Source: Candidatus Hodarchaeota archaeon
GTDB taxonomy: Archaea > Asgardarchaeota > Heimdallarchaeia > Hodarchaeales > Hodarchaeaceae
Assembly (NCBI GenBank): GCA_016840285.1
Contig: JAEOSR010000090.1
Location: forward strand, 4,716 to 68,715
DNA length: 64,000 nucleotides
Reading direction: 5' to 3'
The position numbers and the translations under genes were made by a program. This document shows positions 1-8,769 of the stretch, in pieces; position 1 is the first letter of the stretch; the number at the start of each line of letters is the position of its first letter. Under the pieces are notes generated by a model. That model ran no database searches. It was not told where the DNA came from and was given only the letters and a program-made list of their open reading frames with translations.

Positions 1-2
1 GC

Positions 3-323
3 GAGCTAATTGGTTGGGATGTCTCTGAAAACCAAATTGTTCTATATCCACGTGTTTTATTAGGAAAATATAGTCCGGGAATTGGTTTAACTTTTCTTTG
101 GCGACTAATGTTTAGGGTATTAAAGAAAAATTTAACTTATTTAAGGCTTGATTTTGATTCTCAGGAAATCAGTTTGAAAGTAGCGGAAGAAGATTATCAT
201 CTTTTAAGTGAGGTAACTTATCATTTATTGGGAATTCAAGTGCTAAACCATTTTAAGAGCTCAATTCTTGCGTTTATTTCTGGAGACAGAGAGGAGGCGT
301 TTTCAGCATTATTTCCATTGTGA
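3..323 (+). CDS. C-terminal part of an unknown protein (cut by window edge)
   Basis: The reading frame is open from the first bases of the window and runs 106 codons to a TGA stop, so the gene begins upstream. An internal ATG at 108 exists, but codons before it encode ordinary protein (GWDVSENQIVLYPRVLLGKY), which argues that the true start lies outside. The visible tail is mixed hydrophobic and charged, with no motif I recognise, no membrane segment and no cysteines. It converges on the TrmB-family gene with a 13-base gap. No function can be given. Confidence 0.6.
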   Translation, partial: ELIGWDVSENQIVLYPRVLLGKYSPGIGLTFLWRLMFRVLKKNLTYLRLDFDSQEISLKVAEEDYHLLSEVTYHLLGIQVLNHFKSSILAFISGDREEAFSALFPL

Positions 324-336
324 ATTTCATCATTTC

Positions 337-1128
337 TTAGGGTACTACATTCGAACTACTAAAGAATGAGGTGATGTTTATCAAACTTGTATCAGATGTC
401 CAGATAGCGTAAACATCAGTAGAGTTCCAATTGGACACAGATAGTAAGTAATTTTGATCAATCATTAAATAAAAGCAATCACAGCATTTTTGACAAATGG
501 TTAATGGTAGTTCGGGGATTCGACTTGATTCCTCTTTTAATTTCTTAATTGACATTTGACACAATCCGGCATTTATCCCCATTCCAGCATTTAGTAATTC
601 TAATAAAACAGATTCAAACTCAAAATAGAGTTTGTAATTGGGAAAACGAATCAGAATCTCCTTCTCAACTTTTGATAGCTCATAATGGATTTTATTGATG
701 ATATTCTTTCTTCCTTTTACGATCAACGCCACAGCCGATGGAATAGAGACAATAGATTCAAACAAAGGAGTCAATCGAAGATTAAGCTCCTTGATAGCGT
801 TCTTTTTTTGATTGAAATCGTTATCCAAACGTTCTTGGAGGTTCTGTAGTCCTTCTGCTAATGGTACGACCATATAAAGCTTTGGAGTCGAAGTTTGAAT
901 CATAATAAGCCCAATTTGTTCTAATTCTGTCAATATACTATAGATTCTAGAATCTTTTACTCCTGTTGCTTTGCAAAGATCACCAGCTGTGGACTCTTTG
1001 ACCTTCACTAACTCTAGATATACGCGTGCTTGAGGTAGCGAAAAACCTACTGTTGTCATCAAGTTTAATAGTTGTTCGGGATGTGAGTCTTTATGTAAAT
1101 CAGATCTATCAGATTTAACGTATGTCAA
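337..1128 (-). CDS. TrmB-family transcriptional regulator
   Basis: This 263-residue protein has an N-terminal winged helix of the TrmB type at about residues 20-95 (GFSLPQARVYLELVK, then GDLCKATGVKDSRIYSILTEL). A short helical linker follows, then a C-terminal effector domain. TrmB proteins are archaeal regulators that often sense sugars or other small ligands. Here the ligand is unknown, and the C-terminal domain holds a cysteine cluster (CQKCCDC) that could be redox- or metal-responsive. The gene is divergent from the thioredoxin-like gene at 1307, so autoregulation and control of that neighbour through the shared 178-bp region is plausible. Family assignment is firm; the signal is not known. 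Confidence 0.8.
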   Translation of the reverse strand: MTYVKSDRSDLHKDSHPEQLLNLMTTVGFSLPQARVYLELVKVKESTAGDLCKATGVKDSRIYSILTELEQIGLIMIQTSTPKLYMVVPLAEGLQNLQERLDNDFNQKKNAIKELNLRLTPLFESIVSIPSAVALIVKGRKNIINKIHYELSKVEKEILIRFPNYKLYFEFESVLLELLNAGMGINAGLCQMSIKKLKEESSRIPELPLTICQKCCDCFYLMIDQNYLLSVSNWNSTDVYAIWTSDTSLINITSFFSSSNVVP

Positions 1129-1306
1129 AGTTCTTTCCTGTTCCTTCGCGTTTTTCTACTAACTACTATTAGTGGTGAGAAGAATGAGCTTATAATTATT
1201 TGGATTCTCACAATAATCAGATCCAAGAGGGTAACAATCATCCTTTCATGGTTGATTTGTTGAAATTTATCTCATATATCAATGATTTTCAATAAAAATA
1301 TTATAG

Positions 1307-1924
1307 ATGTGTTTAGAAGTGAAAAAACGAGAATTGTTTAATAAAATGTTTGAAAGTGGCATTCCCTATGAGGAATACACCAAAAAAAGCGATAAACATG
1401 TAGAAAGAATGAAAGACAGTTGGTCTATCAGTGAAAAGGAAGTAAATAAACTATCTCAGGTTCAGATCTCCCGATTAAACGAAGAATTACATGTCCTTTG
1501 TATTGCTGAGTCTTGGTGTGGTGACTGTGCAAATGGGGTACCTGTTATAGCGAAACTTGCTGAAGAACTAGACAATTGGGATTTCCGAATTGCTTCTCGT
1601 GATAGTTTTACGGAAGATATAAAGGATTTTTATACAACTGCTGGAAGAAAGAAAATCCCTTTAGTTATTTTTGCTGATGAAGAGGGAGATGAAATAATGC
1701 GATGGGTTGAGAGACCAACGCGTAGTTATCGTTTACTAGGCATGCTACGTGATCAAAATCTTTCAAAGGAAGAGTTTCTAGAACAATATAAGGCTCTCAA
1801 TGAATTTAAACCTCCAAGTATCTCTCAAGAAATTCTTCGTGAGTTAATTACTATTGCAGAAAAAGCTTCTTCGATAGTCCATCTTAACTCACCTCAAAGA
1901 AAACCGAAATTATTGGTTCATTGA
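1307..1924 (+). CDS. Thioredoxin-fold protein with a CGDC active site
   Basis: This 205-residue protein belongs to the thioredoxin-like family typified by a WCGDC motif. The pair is Cys71-x-x-Cys74, after the strand LHVLCIAES, and the cis-proline loop is KKIPLVIF. The family is longer than classical thioredoxin (about 105 residues), with helical extensions at both ends, as here. It probably carries out cytoplasmic thiol-disulfide exchange; no signal peptide is visible. The start is the ATG at 1307 preceded by an A/T-rich stretch with no clear ribosome site, consistent with a leaderless transcript. The divergent TrmB-type gene may control it. Confidence 0.8.
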   Translation: MCLEVKKRELFNKMFESGIPYEEYTKKSDKHVERMKDSWSISEKEVNKLSQVQISRLNEELHVLCIAESWCGDCANGVPVIAKLAEELDNWDFRIASRDSFTEDIKDFYTTAGRKKIPLVIFADEEGDEIMRWVERPTRSYRLLGMLRDQNLSKEEFLEQYKALNEFKPPSISQEILRELITIAEKASSIVHLNSPQRKPKLLVH

Positions 1925-2075
1925 CATTCTAATTCTATTTTTTTCAAGCAAATTCCCAGATGTTGTTAATAAGTTTGGGGAGACGTTTTCTAAAAGGATT
2001 GCTTTTTAATGAGTCAAAGTCACAATTATGTATCAATAATCCTACTCTATTTGAAAGTGAGTGGTTTATCTCAAA

Positions 2076-3820
2076 ATGAACATCTTAGTCATATACAGCT
2101 TAACTCTACTGACTATGATTCGAATAATGGGGGTAGTGGTTTCGCTCGACTTTTTTTTAAAACAAAGAGAAGAAAGATTTCTGATTTTTACTTTTGGCTG
2201 GATTTTATGGGTTATCACAGGAGTATTACCAATTTTATCAGGTTTAGTAGAAAACAAAGAATTTGCTGACTTTTTAATACTATTGAATAGTTTAATCACA
2301 CCATTTGGCACATTGTTTATCATTCTTGGAATTATACTTTATATTAGACCTATTTCTCTGAAGGTACAATTAACCTTACCACTTCTTCTTCTCTTTGGAC
2401 AAATCATTTTAATATTAATTATTGGGGAAGGACTAGCAGGGCAATTAACATTAACGTTCTTTTTCTTCTTGACATGGGGATTAATACTTTTGGGGGTCAT
2501 TAAGCGTAGGGAAATTAGAAAGTACCTTGCTAGAAGTATCATTTGGTATTATATCACCATAGGAATGTTTGTCTTGATGACAATGATCATAGTTTTCAAT
2601 ACTATAAGAAGGGAATCTTTTGGATTATATCAATCTAACGATGTTATGGCTATTTTAGTAAATTATACCATGGGTATTGTACTTACAGCTTTAATAATCG
2701 TATTATTCATTCATACAGAACAGAGTCTCTCATCTAAAGAGCTTCAAACCAGTGAAGAACGATATAGGACCCTGTATGAGACGACTAGAGTAGGTTTAGT
2801 CACCTCTCTTCTTGATGGAAATATTATCGCTGCCAATCCAGCAGGGCAACAATTTTAGGTTATACCCGCTCTGAGGAACTAGTTGGTAAAAATGCGATCT
2901 CTCTATACCAAGATCCTAACCAACGGAAGTTAATTCTGGAACAGTTAATGAAAACGAAGTTCGTTGATAATTATGAATTAGTCCTAAAGAAGAAAGACGG
3001 GACTCAATCTCATACATTAGTTAGCGTGAGTTTTCAACCGAATAAAGACATGAATGCTTCACTCCTTGAATGGGTGTTCAGAGACATTACAGAACGCAAA
3101 GAAGTCGAAAAAACAGAAAAAGAACTTACTGATCGCAGAAGGAGATTTATCGAGACCACATCACACGAATTGCGCACTCCTTTAACCACTATTAAAGGAT
3201 TTGTAGAATTTCTTCAGTATCATGCTAACGATCTTCCTCAAGATCGTACTAACAAAAGCTTTGACTATATTCATAAGAATATTTCACGCTTAGACCGTTT
3301 AATTACAGATGTCTCTGACCTGTCAAAGATTGAAAGAGAGAGTTTTCAAATCGAAAAGCACCTAAAGAATTTTTGTAACTTTCTCAATGAGGTTATGCAA
3401 GCATATAAAACCCTGTTAGGAGAAAAGTTTGAGTTCCACCCCTGTGGAGAAACGTATCTCCCAGTAGAAATCGATGTTGAGCGACTCCAGCAAGTCTTTG
3501 ATAATGTGATAGATAATGCCATTAAACACAGTCCCAAAGAAAGCTTACACATAGATATGCGTGTACACACTCTTCCTCACTTGGTTCGAATAACTATCAC
3601 GGATAATGGAGCAGGAATTGAGACTCATAACTTAGAACGAATTTTTGAACCTTTTGTGTCTCTTGGAACAAAGTACTCTGTAAAAGGAGCAGGGATTGGA
3701 TTATATTTGTGTAGAATTATTGTTGAACAGCACGGTGGAACAATCATAGCACAGAGTAAGGGCCAAGATCAAGGTACAACTTTTCTAATCGAGCTACCTC
3801 TAGAAAATTCTGATTCTTGA
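2076..3820 (+). pseudogene. Membrane histidine kinase with PAS domain, broken by a -1 frameshift
   Basis: The first segment (2076 to about 2856) encodes roughly seven membrane helices and then the start of a PAS domain (SEERYRTLYETTRVGL), ending at TAG 2856-2858. The second segment continues the same PAS fold one frame back from base 2852 (ILGYTRSEELVGKNAISLYQ). It then has a PAC region, an H box (SHELRTPLTTIKGF), an N box (NVIDNAIKHSP) and G boxes (DNGAGI, GAGIGLYLC). Restoring one base at CAATTTT (2850-2856) gives one continuous sensor kinase, so this is one gene, either truly broken or carrying an assembly error. No response regulator is adjacent. GTG at 2061 is an alternative start in the same frame; I prefer ATG 2076. 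Confidence 0.8.
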
Positions 3821-3935
3821 TCTGTTGTACCATTTTTATTAATTGGAGATTTCATTAATCGTAATAAACCAAAAGATAAATTATTTTTGATATGTTCTGA
3901 ATTATTAGATCTCTGTTTTTTGTGGAGTCCCTTTA

Positions 3936-5042
3936 ATGATACCTGAGATTGCGATTATTGGAGGAAACATCGCAGGCCTCTCTGCTGCTTATTATTTTTC
4001 TAAGAAAGGTTTTTATGTAAGACTCTATGAAGCAAGAATTTGGAATAAACCATGTGGGGGAGCTATCAGTCTTGAATTTGAACGATACTTAAGTGAAGAA
4101 TTAAACATTATTTTAGATGAATCTGATCACTATACAGAACGATTTAAAGTAGGTTTATGGTCAGGCCGTCATATGGAAGATGTTGGTGTTTTTCGTGTAA
4201 CTACAAGATATGATCTTCAAAATAAATTGATGGAAAGGTTGGAAAAAGAACCTAATATTGAGATTCAAACCAAGAGGGTCTCACCTAATGATGATTTCTT
4301 CACACCACAGACAATAGTAGCTACCGGATATAGTGGTTTCACAAACATAGCAATGGGGAGAAAGTGGAGCGTTTATGACAAGGCTCGTACTTTACGGTAT
4401 GACAGGAAATTTTTTGGTTGTTCATATCCGAATGCAAATCTGATTGTTCTTGACCACAAGCAAATGGGGTATGGTTGGGTTTTTGTTGGCAAAAATGATC
4501 ATCTTAATATCGGTGTTGGGGCTGTGGCTTCCAGAGAGTTTCTTTGGAAAAGATTTTATGATTTCTTTGATCTTATTAACGATAAATATGGTTATGGCTT
4601 AGATTTACCTTCTGACAAACCACAAGCCTGGTTTTTACCAATACCGAGTAATAAGAAAAAAATACCCGTTTCAAATATTAAAGATGGAATTGAATTTATT
4701 GGAGTTGGAGACGTCCTTGGATTAGCACATCCTCTTTCTGGTGCGGGTATTGAACCTGCATGGCAATCAGGATGGGTTTTATCTGAATGTATTGTTAATA
4801 ATCGAATAAATATCGAGAGATATAAATGGTTATTAGTTAAAAATTTGAGGTTGAGTAGTTGGCGATGGCTTGATCAGTTTGCTTCCATTGTAAGTAGAAA
4901 AAACTTTCCTTTCAAATCTACGTTAGGCTACTTCGCTCTACATTTAGTCAGACATCGTATGCTTACTATTATGCGTAAATATCCTTGGTTTTCTTTGGTT
5001 CACGATGGCACAAGGAAAACTAGGTTTACTATGGCCAAATAG
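3936..5042 (+). CDS. Geranylgeranyl-reductase-family FAD oxidoreductase
   Basis: This 368-residue flavoprotein begins with a Rossmann FAD motif (IAIIGGNIAGLSAAYYFSKK). It has the KPCGGAIS segment typical of the geranylgeranyl reductase family and the downstream FAD loop GVGDVLGLAHPLSGAGIEPA. Such enzymes saturate isoprenoid chains of archaeal lipids or quinones; other members act as halogenases or hydroxylases, so the substrate is open. Length is slightly below the roughly 390-450 usual in the family. The start ATG at 3936 is preceded by GGAG. No lipid-biosynthesis genes are adjacent, so a role in ether-lipid saturation is inference. Confidence 0.8.
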   Translation: MIPEIAIIGGNIAGLSAAYYFSKKGFYVRLYEARIWNKPCGGAISLEFERYLSEELNIILDESDHYTERFKVGLWSGRHMEDVGVFRVTTRYDLQNKLMERLEKEPNIEIQTKRVSPNDDFFTPQTIVATGYSGFTNIAMGRKWSVYDKARTLRYDRKFFGCSYPNANLIVLDHKQMGYGWVFVGKNDHLNIGVGAVASREFLWKRFYDFFDLINDKYGYGLDLPSDKPQAWFLPIPSNKKKIPVSNIKDGIEFIGVGDVLGLAHPLSGAGIEPAWQSGWVLSECIVNNRINIERYKWLLVKNLRLSSWRWLDQFASIVSRKNFPFKSTLGYFALHLVRHRMLTIMRKYPWFSLVHDGTRKTRFTMAK

Positions 5043-5069
5043 AATAGTGGTTTCCACCTACGAACTAAT

Positions 5070-5213
5070 TTATGGAACCATTATAATTTTTCCAAGGTGA
5101 TTACCCTCCTCAAGTGTCTGATGAGCTGTTTGGACATCCGATAGGAGGAGAGTTTTGTAGACCACGGGTTTCAGACGACCCTCCTAAAGAAACTTCAAAA
5201 CCTCCCCCAGACG
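5070..5213 (-). pseudogene. C-terminal remnant of a zinc-type quinone oxidoreductase (MDR family)
   Basis: Reading the minus strand back from the TAA at 5070-5072 gives about 35 residues typical of the extreme C-terminus of medium-chain quinone oxidoreductases (RLKPVVYKTLLLSDVQTAHQ, then EGNHLGKIIMVP). Directly upstream in the same frame is RLGEVLKFL followed by an in-frame TAG at 5184-5186. The match therefore runs through a stop codon, and the rest of the roughly 320-residue gene is missing. This is a decayed gene end in the 250-bp gap before the HEAT protein. Family recognition is from memory of the C-terminal signature; the premature stop is read directly. Confidence 0.6.
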
Positions 5214-5292
5214 TTTGATACTAAATAGGTAGTGATAACGAATTTTATAATAGGATTAAGTTATATATTAACAGCATAAGAATTCATATATT

Positions 5293-6957
5293 ATGCCCAT
5301 CGAAAAACTATTAGCTGACCTTTCGTCTCCTAGTGAAGATGTTAGGAAAAACGCGATAGATGAGATTTACGGGTTAGTTTCTGCAAACCCTAATGAACTG
5401 ACTCCCTTTATGCGTTCTTTTCTAAAAATAATTCGTACAACTTCTGATAACTATGTTATTCAGTATCTAGGGAGCACAATTTCGACAGTAGCCTCCTCAG
5501 TGACATCTTTAGGGACAGATTACTTTGATGATATCCTTGAGACGGTTACGTATTTAACAGAGAACTACGCTATGGACGATGAATCCGAGGGGTTCGTTGG
5601 TATCTGTGCCATAGGTCTCTTAGATATTATTCGCCAACCAATAACAACAGACCAACGAAAATTTATCCAAGCCCTACCTACTTTTTTTAAATTGATGGAA
5701 AAAAAGCACACAGTAAAATATAGTGCCATGGGTTATGTTTCACCCATGGTAAGTCGAAATCCTCGAATGTTCAAGGATTATGTTCCTGAGATTTTCAATT
5801 TAGTGAAAGGAGGAATGACAGAGATGATCTCTCTGCTATGGGAGTTATATAAGTTCAATCCGCCCTTTTATGAGGAAAATATTGATTTTCTGCTTCAAAT
5901 GGTCAAAGATGTAAATTATTCGAGTATTGCATTGATGATCCTAAATGAGATGGCTAAGAAAAATAGTGTGATTCTCAATCCTTACATTAATGACCTCAAA
6001 GAGACAATTCATTCACCTCACACAGCTTCAAGTAGTGTCATGATTTTTAGCGCAATTGCTCGTAAAAACCCAGAATTAATTCAACCTATTCTTCCTGAAA
6101 TTCAGGAAGCGATGGAGTACAATGATACACTAAAAATGCTAGCACCAAACATTCTTGGTCTCGTTGGTCGAATGTCTATCAAAGTGGCGGCTGAAATTCT
6201 CCCGTTTCTAGTAGAGTTGCTTGATGATCCTGATCATAATGTACACACCGTTACTTTAATGGAAATAAGAAACCTCGGAGAAATGGATCGTTCCTTACTA
6301 GATCCATACATTGACAAAATTAAATCTTTGGAGGATGACCCCCAAGAATACATCCGAGATCAAGCGAAACACATTGTGGATATTTATGAAGGTAGAACGG
6401 TTCGTGAGTTTGCTTCCGCTATCGATGATCAAAACATAAGAATTAGTGAAATGGTTCATTCCTATGAGGATCTCAAGACTTATGTTGATGAAAATGTTGC
6501 AGAGCTCAAGGATTTTATATCTCAGATTGCGAAAAAACTACCTATTCCTTCGGAATTTTCAACGGAAGGACGTATCCGTAAAACAATGAACCTGCATTTT
6601 GCTTGTTGTATACAAAATGAACGATGCTTATATCCATCGGATAGGAGTTTTACTACTGAAACCAAAGCATGGAATAAATGGTTGAAGATTGCACTCTCAG
6701 CTGTCAAAATAGGAGCGGCTGTTATTCATCCTGTAGCTGCAGGAGGTGCAGTGGACGCGGTAAAAGACGCATATGAGGCATACAGATCAAAAGACGATGC
6801 GGACTTTATAAGCTATATTTCACAGCCGTTCTTGACATCTGAAGAGCAAGATAACCTTATCATTCAACTCCGAAAGGCTAGGTTCTTCGATATGTTTAAT
6901 TATAACGCCCAACAAGGAAATTGGGCATGTCTTATGTGTAATCCTCCAGGTAGCTAA
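5293..6957 (+). CDS. HEAT-repeat protein with a C-terminal cysteine-containing domain
   Basis: Residues 1 to about 365 form a helical solenoid of HEAT-like repeats (ADLSSPSEDVRKNAIDEIYG; LPFLVELLDDPDHNVHTVTL). This is followed by a coiled-coil-like linker at about 380-415. The last 130 residues are a separate domain: LHFACCIQNERC, a helical hydrophobic stretch (WLKIALSAVKIGAAVIHP), and a final WACLMC pair. The C-terminal part faintly recalls the domain ending some Roco- or NLR-like proteins with an LHFxC entry, but I cannot confirm that. HEAT solenoids scaffold protein complexes, so a scaffolding role is inference. A weak promoter (TATATTA near 5262) precedes the ATG. Confidence 0.75.
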   Translation: MPIEKLLADLSSPSEDVRKNAIDEIYGLVSANPNELTPFMRSFLKIIRTTSDNYVIQYLGSTISTVASSVTSLGTDYFDDILETVTYLTENYAMDDESEGFVGICAIGLLDIIRQPITTDQRKFIQALPTFFKLMEKKHTVKYSAMGYVSPMVSRNPRMFKDYVPEIFNLVKGGMTEMISLLWELYKFNPPFYEENIDFLLQMVKDVNYSSIALMILNEMAKKNSVILNPYINDLKETIHSPHTASSSVMIFSAIARKNPELIQPILPEIQEAMEYNDTLKMLAPNILGLVGRMSIKVAAEILPFLVELLDDPDHNVHTVTLMEIRNLGEMDRSLLDPYIDKIKSLEDDPQEYIRDQAKHIVDIYEGRTVREFASAIDDQNIRISEMVHSYEDLKTYVDENVAELKDFISQIAKKLPIPSEFSTEGRIRKTMNLHFACCIQNERCLYPSDRSFTTETKAWNKWLKIALSAVKIGAAVIHPVAAGGAVDAVKDAYEAYRSKDDADFISYISQPFLTSEEQDNLIIQLRKARFFDMFNYNAQQGNWACLMCNPPGS

Positions 6958-6966
6958 TACAACTTT

Positions 6967-7698
6967 TTATTTGACGAGTTCGTGGAACTGAAGATTATTA
7001 TCTTTGATAAAGTGGATTACTTTCTCGAGCTTCCCTAAATATTCGCCAGTGTGAGAGTCGGTACCACAAACAACTTTTACTCTTTTATTGGCCAACTCTT
7101 GAATTAATTTCTGAGTAAAATGGAGATAGTAGTCTAATCCTTTCCTTGTGTTTCTTCCCACTCCTCTTCGTGGATGTAATTCGGATTCTTGGACTTCAAC
7201 AAAGATGTCATGTTGTGCCAATATCGTAGCTATTTCTGTCTCCTTTCTGTAATAATTTTCTTGAATATCATTATGTGCAAGTCCTACAGGAACCTCTAAT
7301 TCTTTTCGTATGTCTATTATTTCAGAAATATCTCTATTTCCTACTTCTCCCCAGTATTCTTTTTTTGTATTAACATATTCAAAGAGGATATAATCAAATT
7401 GATTCAAAATTTCAAACGGGAGTTGAATAGGATTTATCCCATAGATTCTAGACACATCAATCTCAATTCCGATTTTTAACTCCAGCCCATTCAGAGTATT
7501 TTTTATTTTCATTAAATGATTAAGATATTTTTCAAGGCAGGATGTTATTTGATACGTATCCATCAATTTCATTGAGAACCCGTGATCACATATGCCTAAT
7601 ACCTCAAGATTTTTACGTTTAGCTTGTTTAATCAAGTTCTCAGGGGAAAGAAGACCATCTGAATAAGTTGTATGGGTATGAATATCATGTCTTCTCAT
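6967..7698 (-). CDS. PHP-domain phosphoesterase
   Basis: This 243-residue protein shows the full PHP metal-binding pattern: HTHTTYSDG near the start, LGICDHG, IGIEIDV, LAHNDI and CGTDSHTG near the end. The fold binds two or three metals and hydrolyses phosphoesters. Relatives include histidinol phosphatase (HisK) and nucleoside monophosphate phosphatases, so the substrate cannot be fixed. No histidine-biosynthesis genes lie nearby. The gene converges on the HEAT-protein gene with a nine-base gap. Confidence 0.85.
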   Translation of the reverse strand: MRRHDIHTHTTYSDGLLSPENLIKQAKRKNLEVLGICDHGFSMKLMDTYQITSCLEKYLNHLMKIKNTLNGLELKIGIEIDVSRIYGINPIQLPFEILNQFDYILFEYVNTKKEYWGEVGNRDISEIIDIRKELEVPVGLAHNDIQENYYRKETEIATILAQHDIFVEVQESELHPRRGVGRNTRKGLDYYLHFTQKLIQELANKRVKVVCGTDSHTGEYLGKLEKVIHFIKDNNLQFHELVK

Positions 7699-7789
7699 TT
7701 CTATCGCACTAAACAGATTTTTCTTTCTTTTGTGGTATTAATGAGAGGTGCGTCTTGGTCTATTGCAGGATTGAAATAAAAATATCTTG

Positions 7790-8554
7790 TTAGTTGATCT
7801 TAAAATTTGGTAAGTCATTGATGAGGTAGAGATAATCTTCCGCGATTTTCAGTTGATGATGTCTACGTCTAATAATACCAAATTGCTCAAGTTTTTTGAC
7901 ATAATAAGAGACCATTACTTTACTAATACCAGTGAAATTTACAATATCCTTTTGTATACATACTTTTGTCTTTGATTCAAGGAACTGTAAGATAGTTCTA
8001 ACATTTTTGTTCCGTAAAACTGAAAACCACATTTTTTCTTTTAATGAGAATTGGCATTGTCTTAGGAAAAAGTGCTTACATCTACCCAACATAAATGCTT
8101 CGATTTCAGCAGTTTCAAGACGACCAAGATGATATTGAATTACTCCGATCGCAAGTCCTGTTTTGCGTTGAATTTCTCGAAGAGTGATTCCTGGACTTTG
8201 TTCAATGGTTTCCTTGATAATTGATCTATTTGCAGGGATTTTTTCGTTTCTATTTTGTTGATTCTCAAATCTCCATTTTCCAATGAAGGCTATAGGAAGA
8301 TTGAATAGCTTTTCTCGTGTAAGTATCTTCTTCACTAGAATAACTACATGAGGATCTTGTAAAGTATTGCTTTGCGGTGGTCTGATTAAATTTGATGAGC
8401 AAACAGGAGAAACAAAAATTCCACTACCTTCAGATGATTGAAATATTGGAAGAAGGGTCAAGAAATGAAAGAAAGATAGAAAAACAATTATGGTTAACAG
8501 TATTCCCAAAAGTTTCTTTTTTCTCGATTTATAAAAAATTGACCCCACCATCAC
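7790..8554 (-). CDS. Membrane-tethered regulator with two winged-helix domains
   Basis: The 254-residue product begins with a basic stretch and one hydrophobic segment at about residues 14-37 (LLGILLTIIVFLSFFHFLTL). Two consecutive winged helix-turn-helix domains follow: the first around 118-165 (GITLREIQRKTGLAIGVIQY), the second around 190-245 (VCIQKDIVNFTGISKVMVSY). Duplicated MarR/ArsR-like HTH units with an N-terminal membrane anchor are found in archaeal regulators thought to bind DNA at the membrane. The gene is divergent from secY across 215 bp. Targets and signal are unknown. Confidence 0.7.
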   Translation of the reverse strand: MMVGSIFYKSRKKKLLGILLTIIVFLSFFHFLTLLPIFQSSEGSGIFVSPVCSSNLIRPPQSNTLQDPHVVILVKKILTREKLFNLPIAFIGKWRFENQQNRNEKIPANRSIIKETIEQSPGITLREIQRKTGLAIGVIQYHLGRLETAEIEAFMLGRCKHFFLRQCQFSLKEKMWFSVLRNKNVRTILQFLESKTKVCIQKDIVNFTGISKVMVSYYVKKLEQFGIIRRRHHQLKIAEDYLYLINDLPNFKIN

Positions 8555-8769
8555 ACCTGAATAATGATTACCATCTTTTATAGTTTCTGTTAGTTAAAAA
8601 ATTGTACTAGTATGTTTAACAGTAACAAAAAGGTATGGAAATTGTACCATAAAGTAATAAAAGGAGAAATGTGGAGGGAATGACAAGTTGTGTCTCACAG
8701 TTTGACCTTAATATTTGAACAGAATAAATTTTTGCCTTTACACTGATTCTCATTTGTGATGTTTAGTTT

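Noticed and set aside
2009..2269. 86-codon plus-strand frame overlapping the histidine kinase start
   Set aside because: Its composition is Ser/Asn/Arg-rich noise, while the overlapping frame encodes clear membrane helices of the kinase.
2850..2856. Classical programmed -1 frameshift site
   Set aside because: CAATTTT does not fit the X XXY YYZ slippery pattern and no strong downstream pseudoknot was noticed; kept only as a question because the motif recurs.
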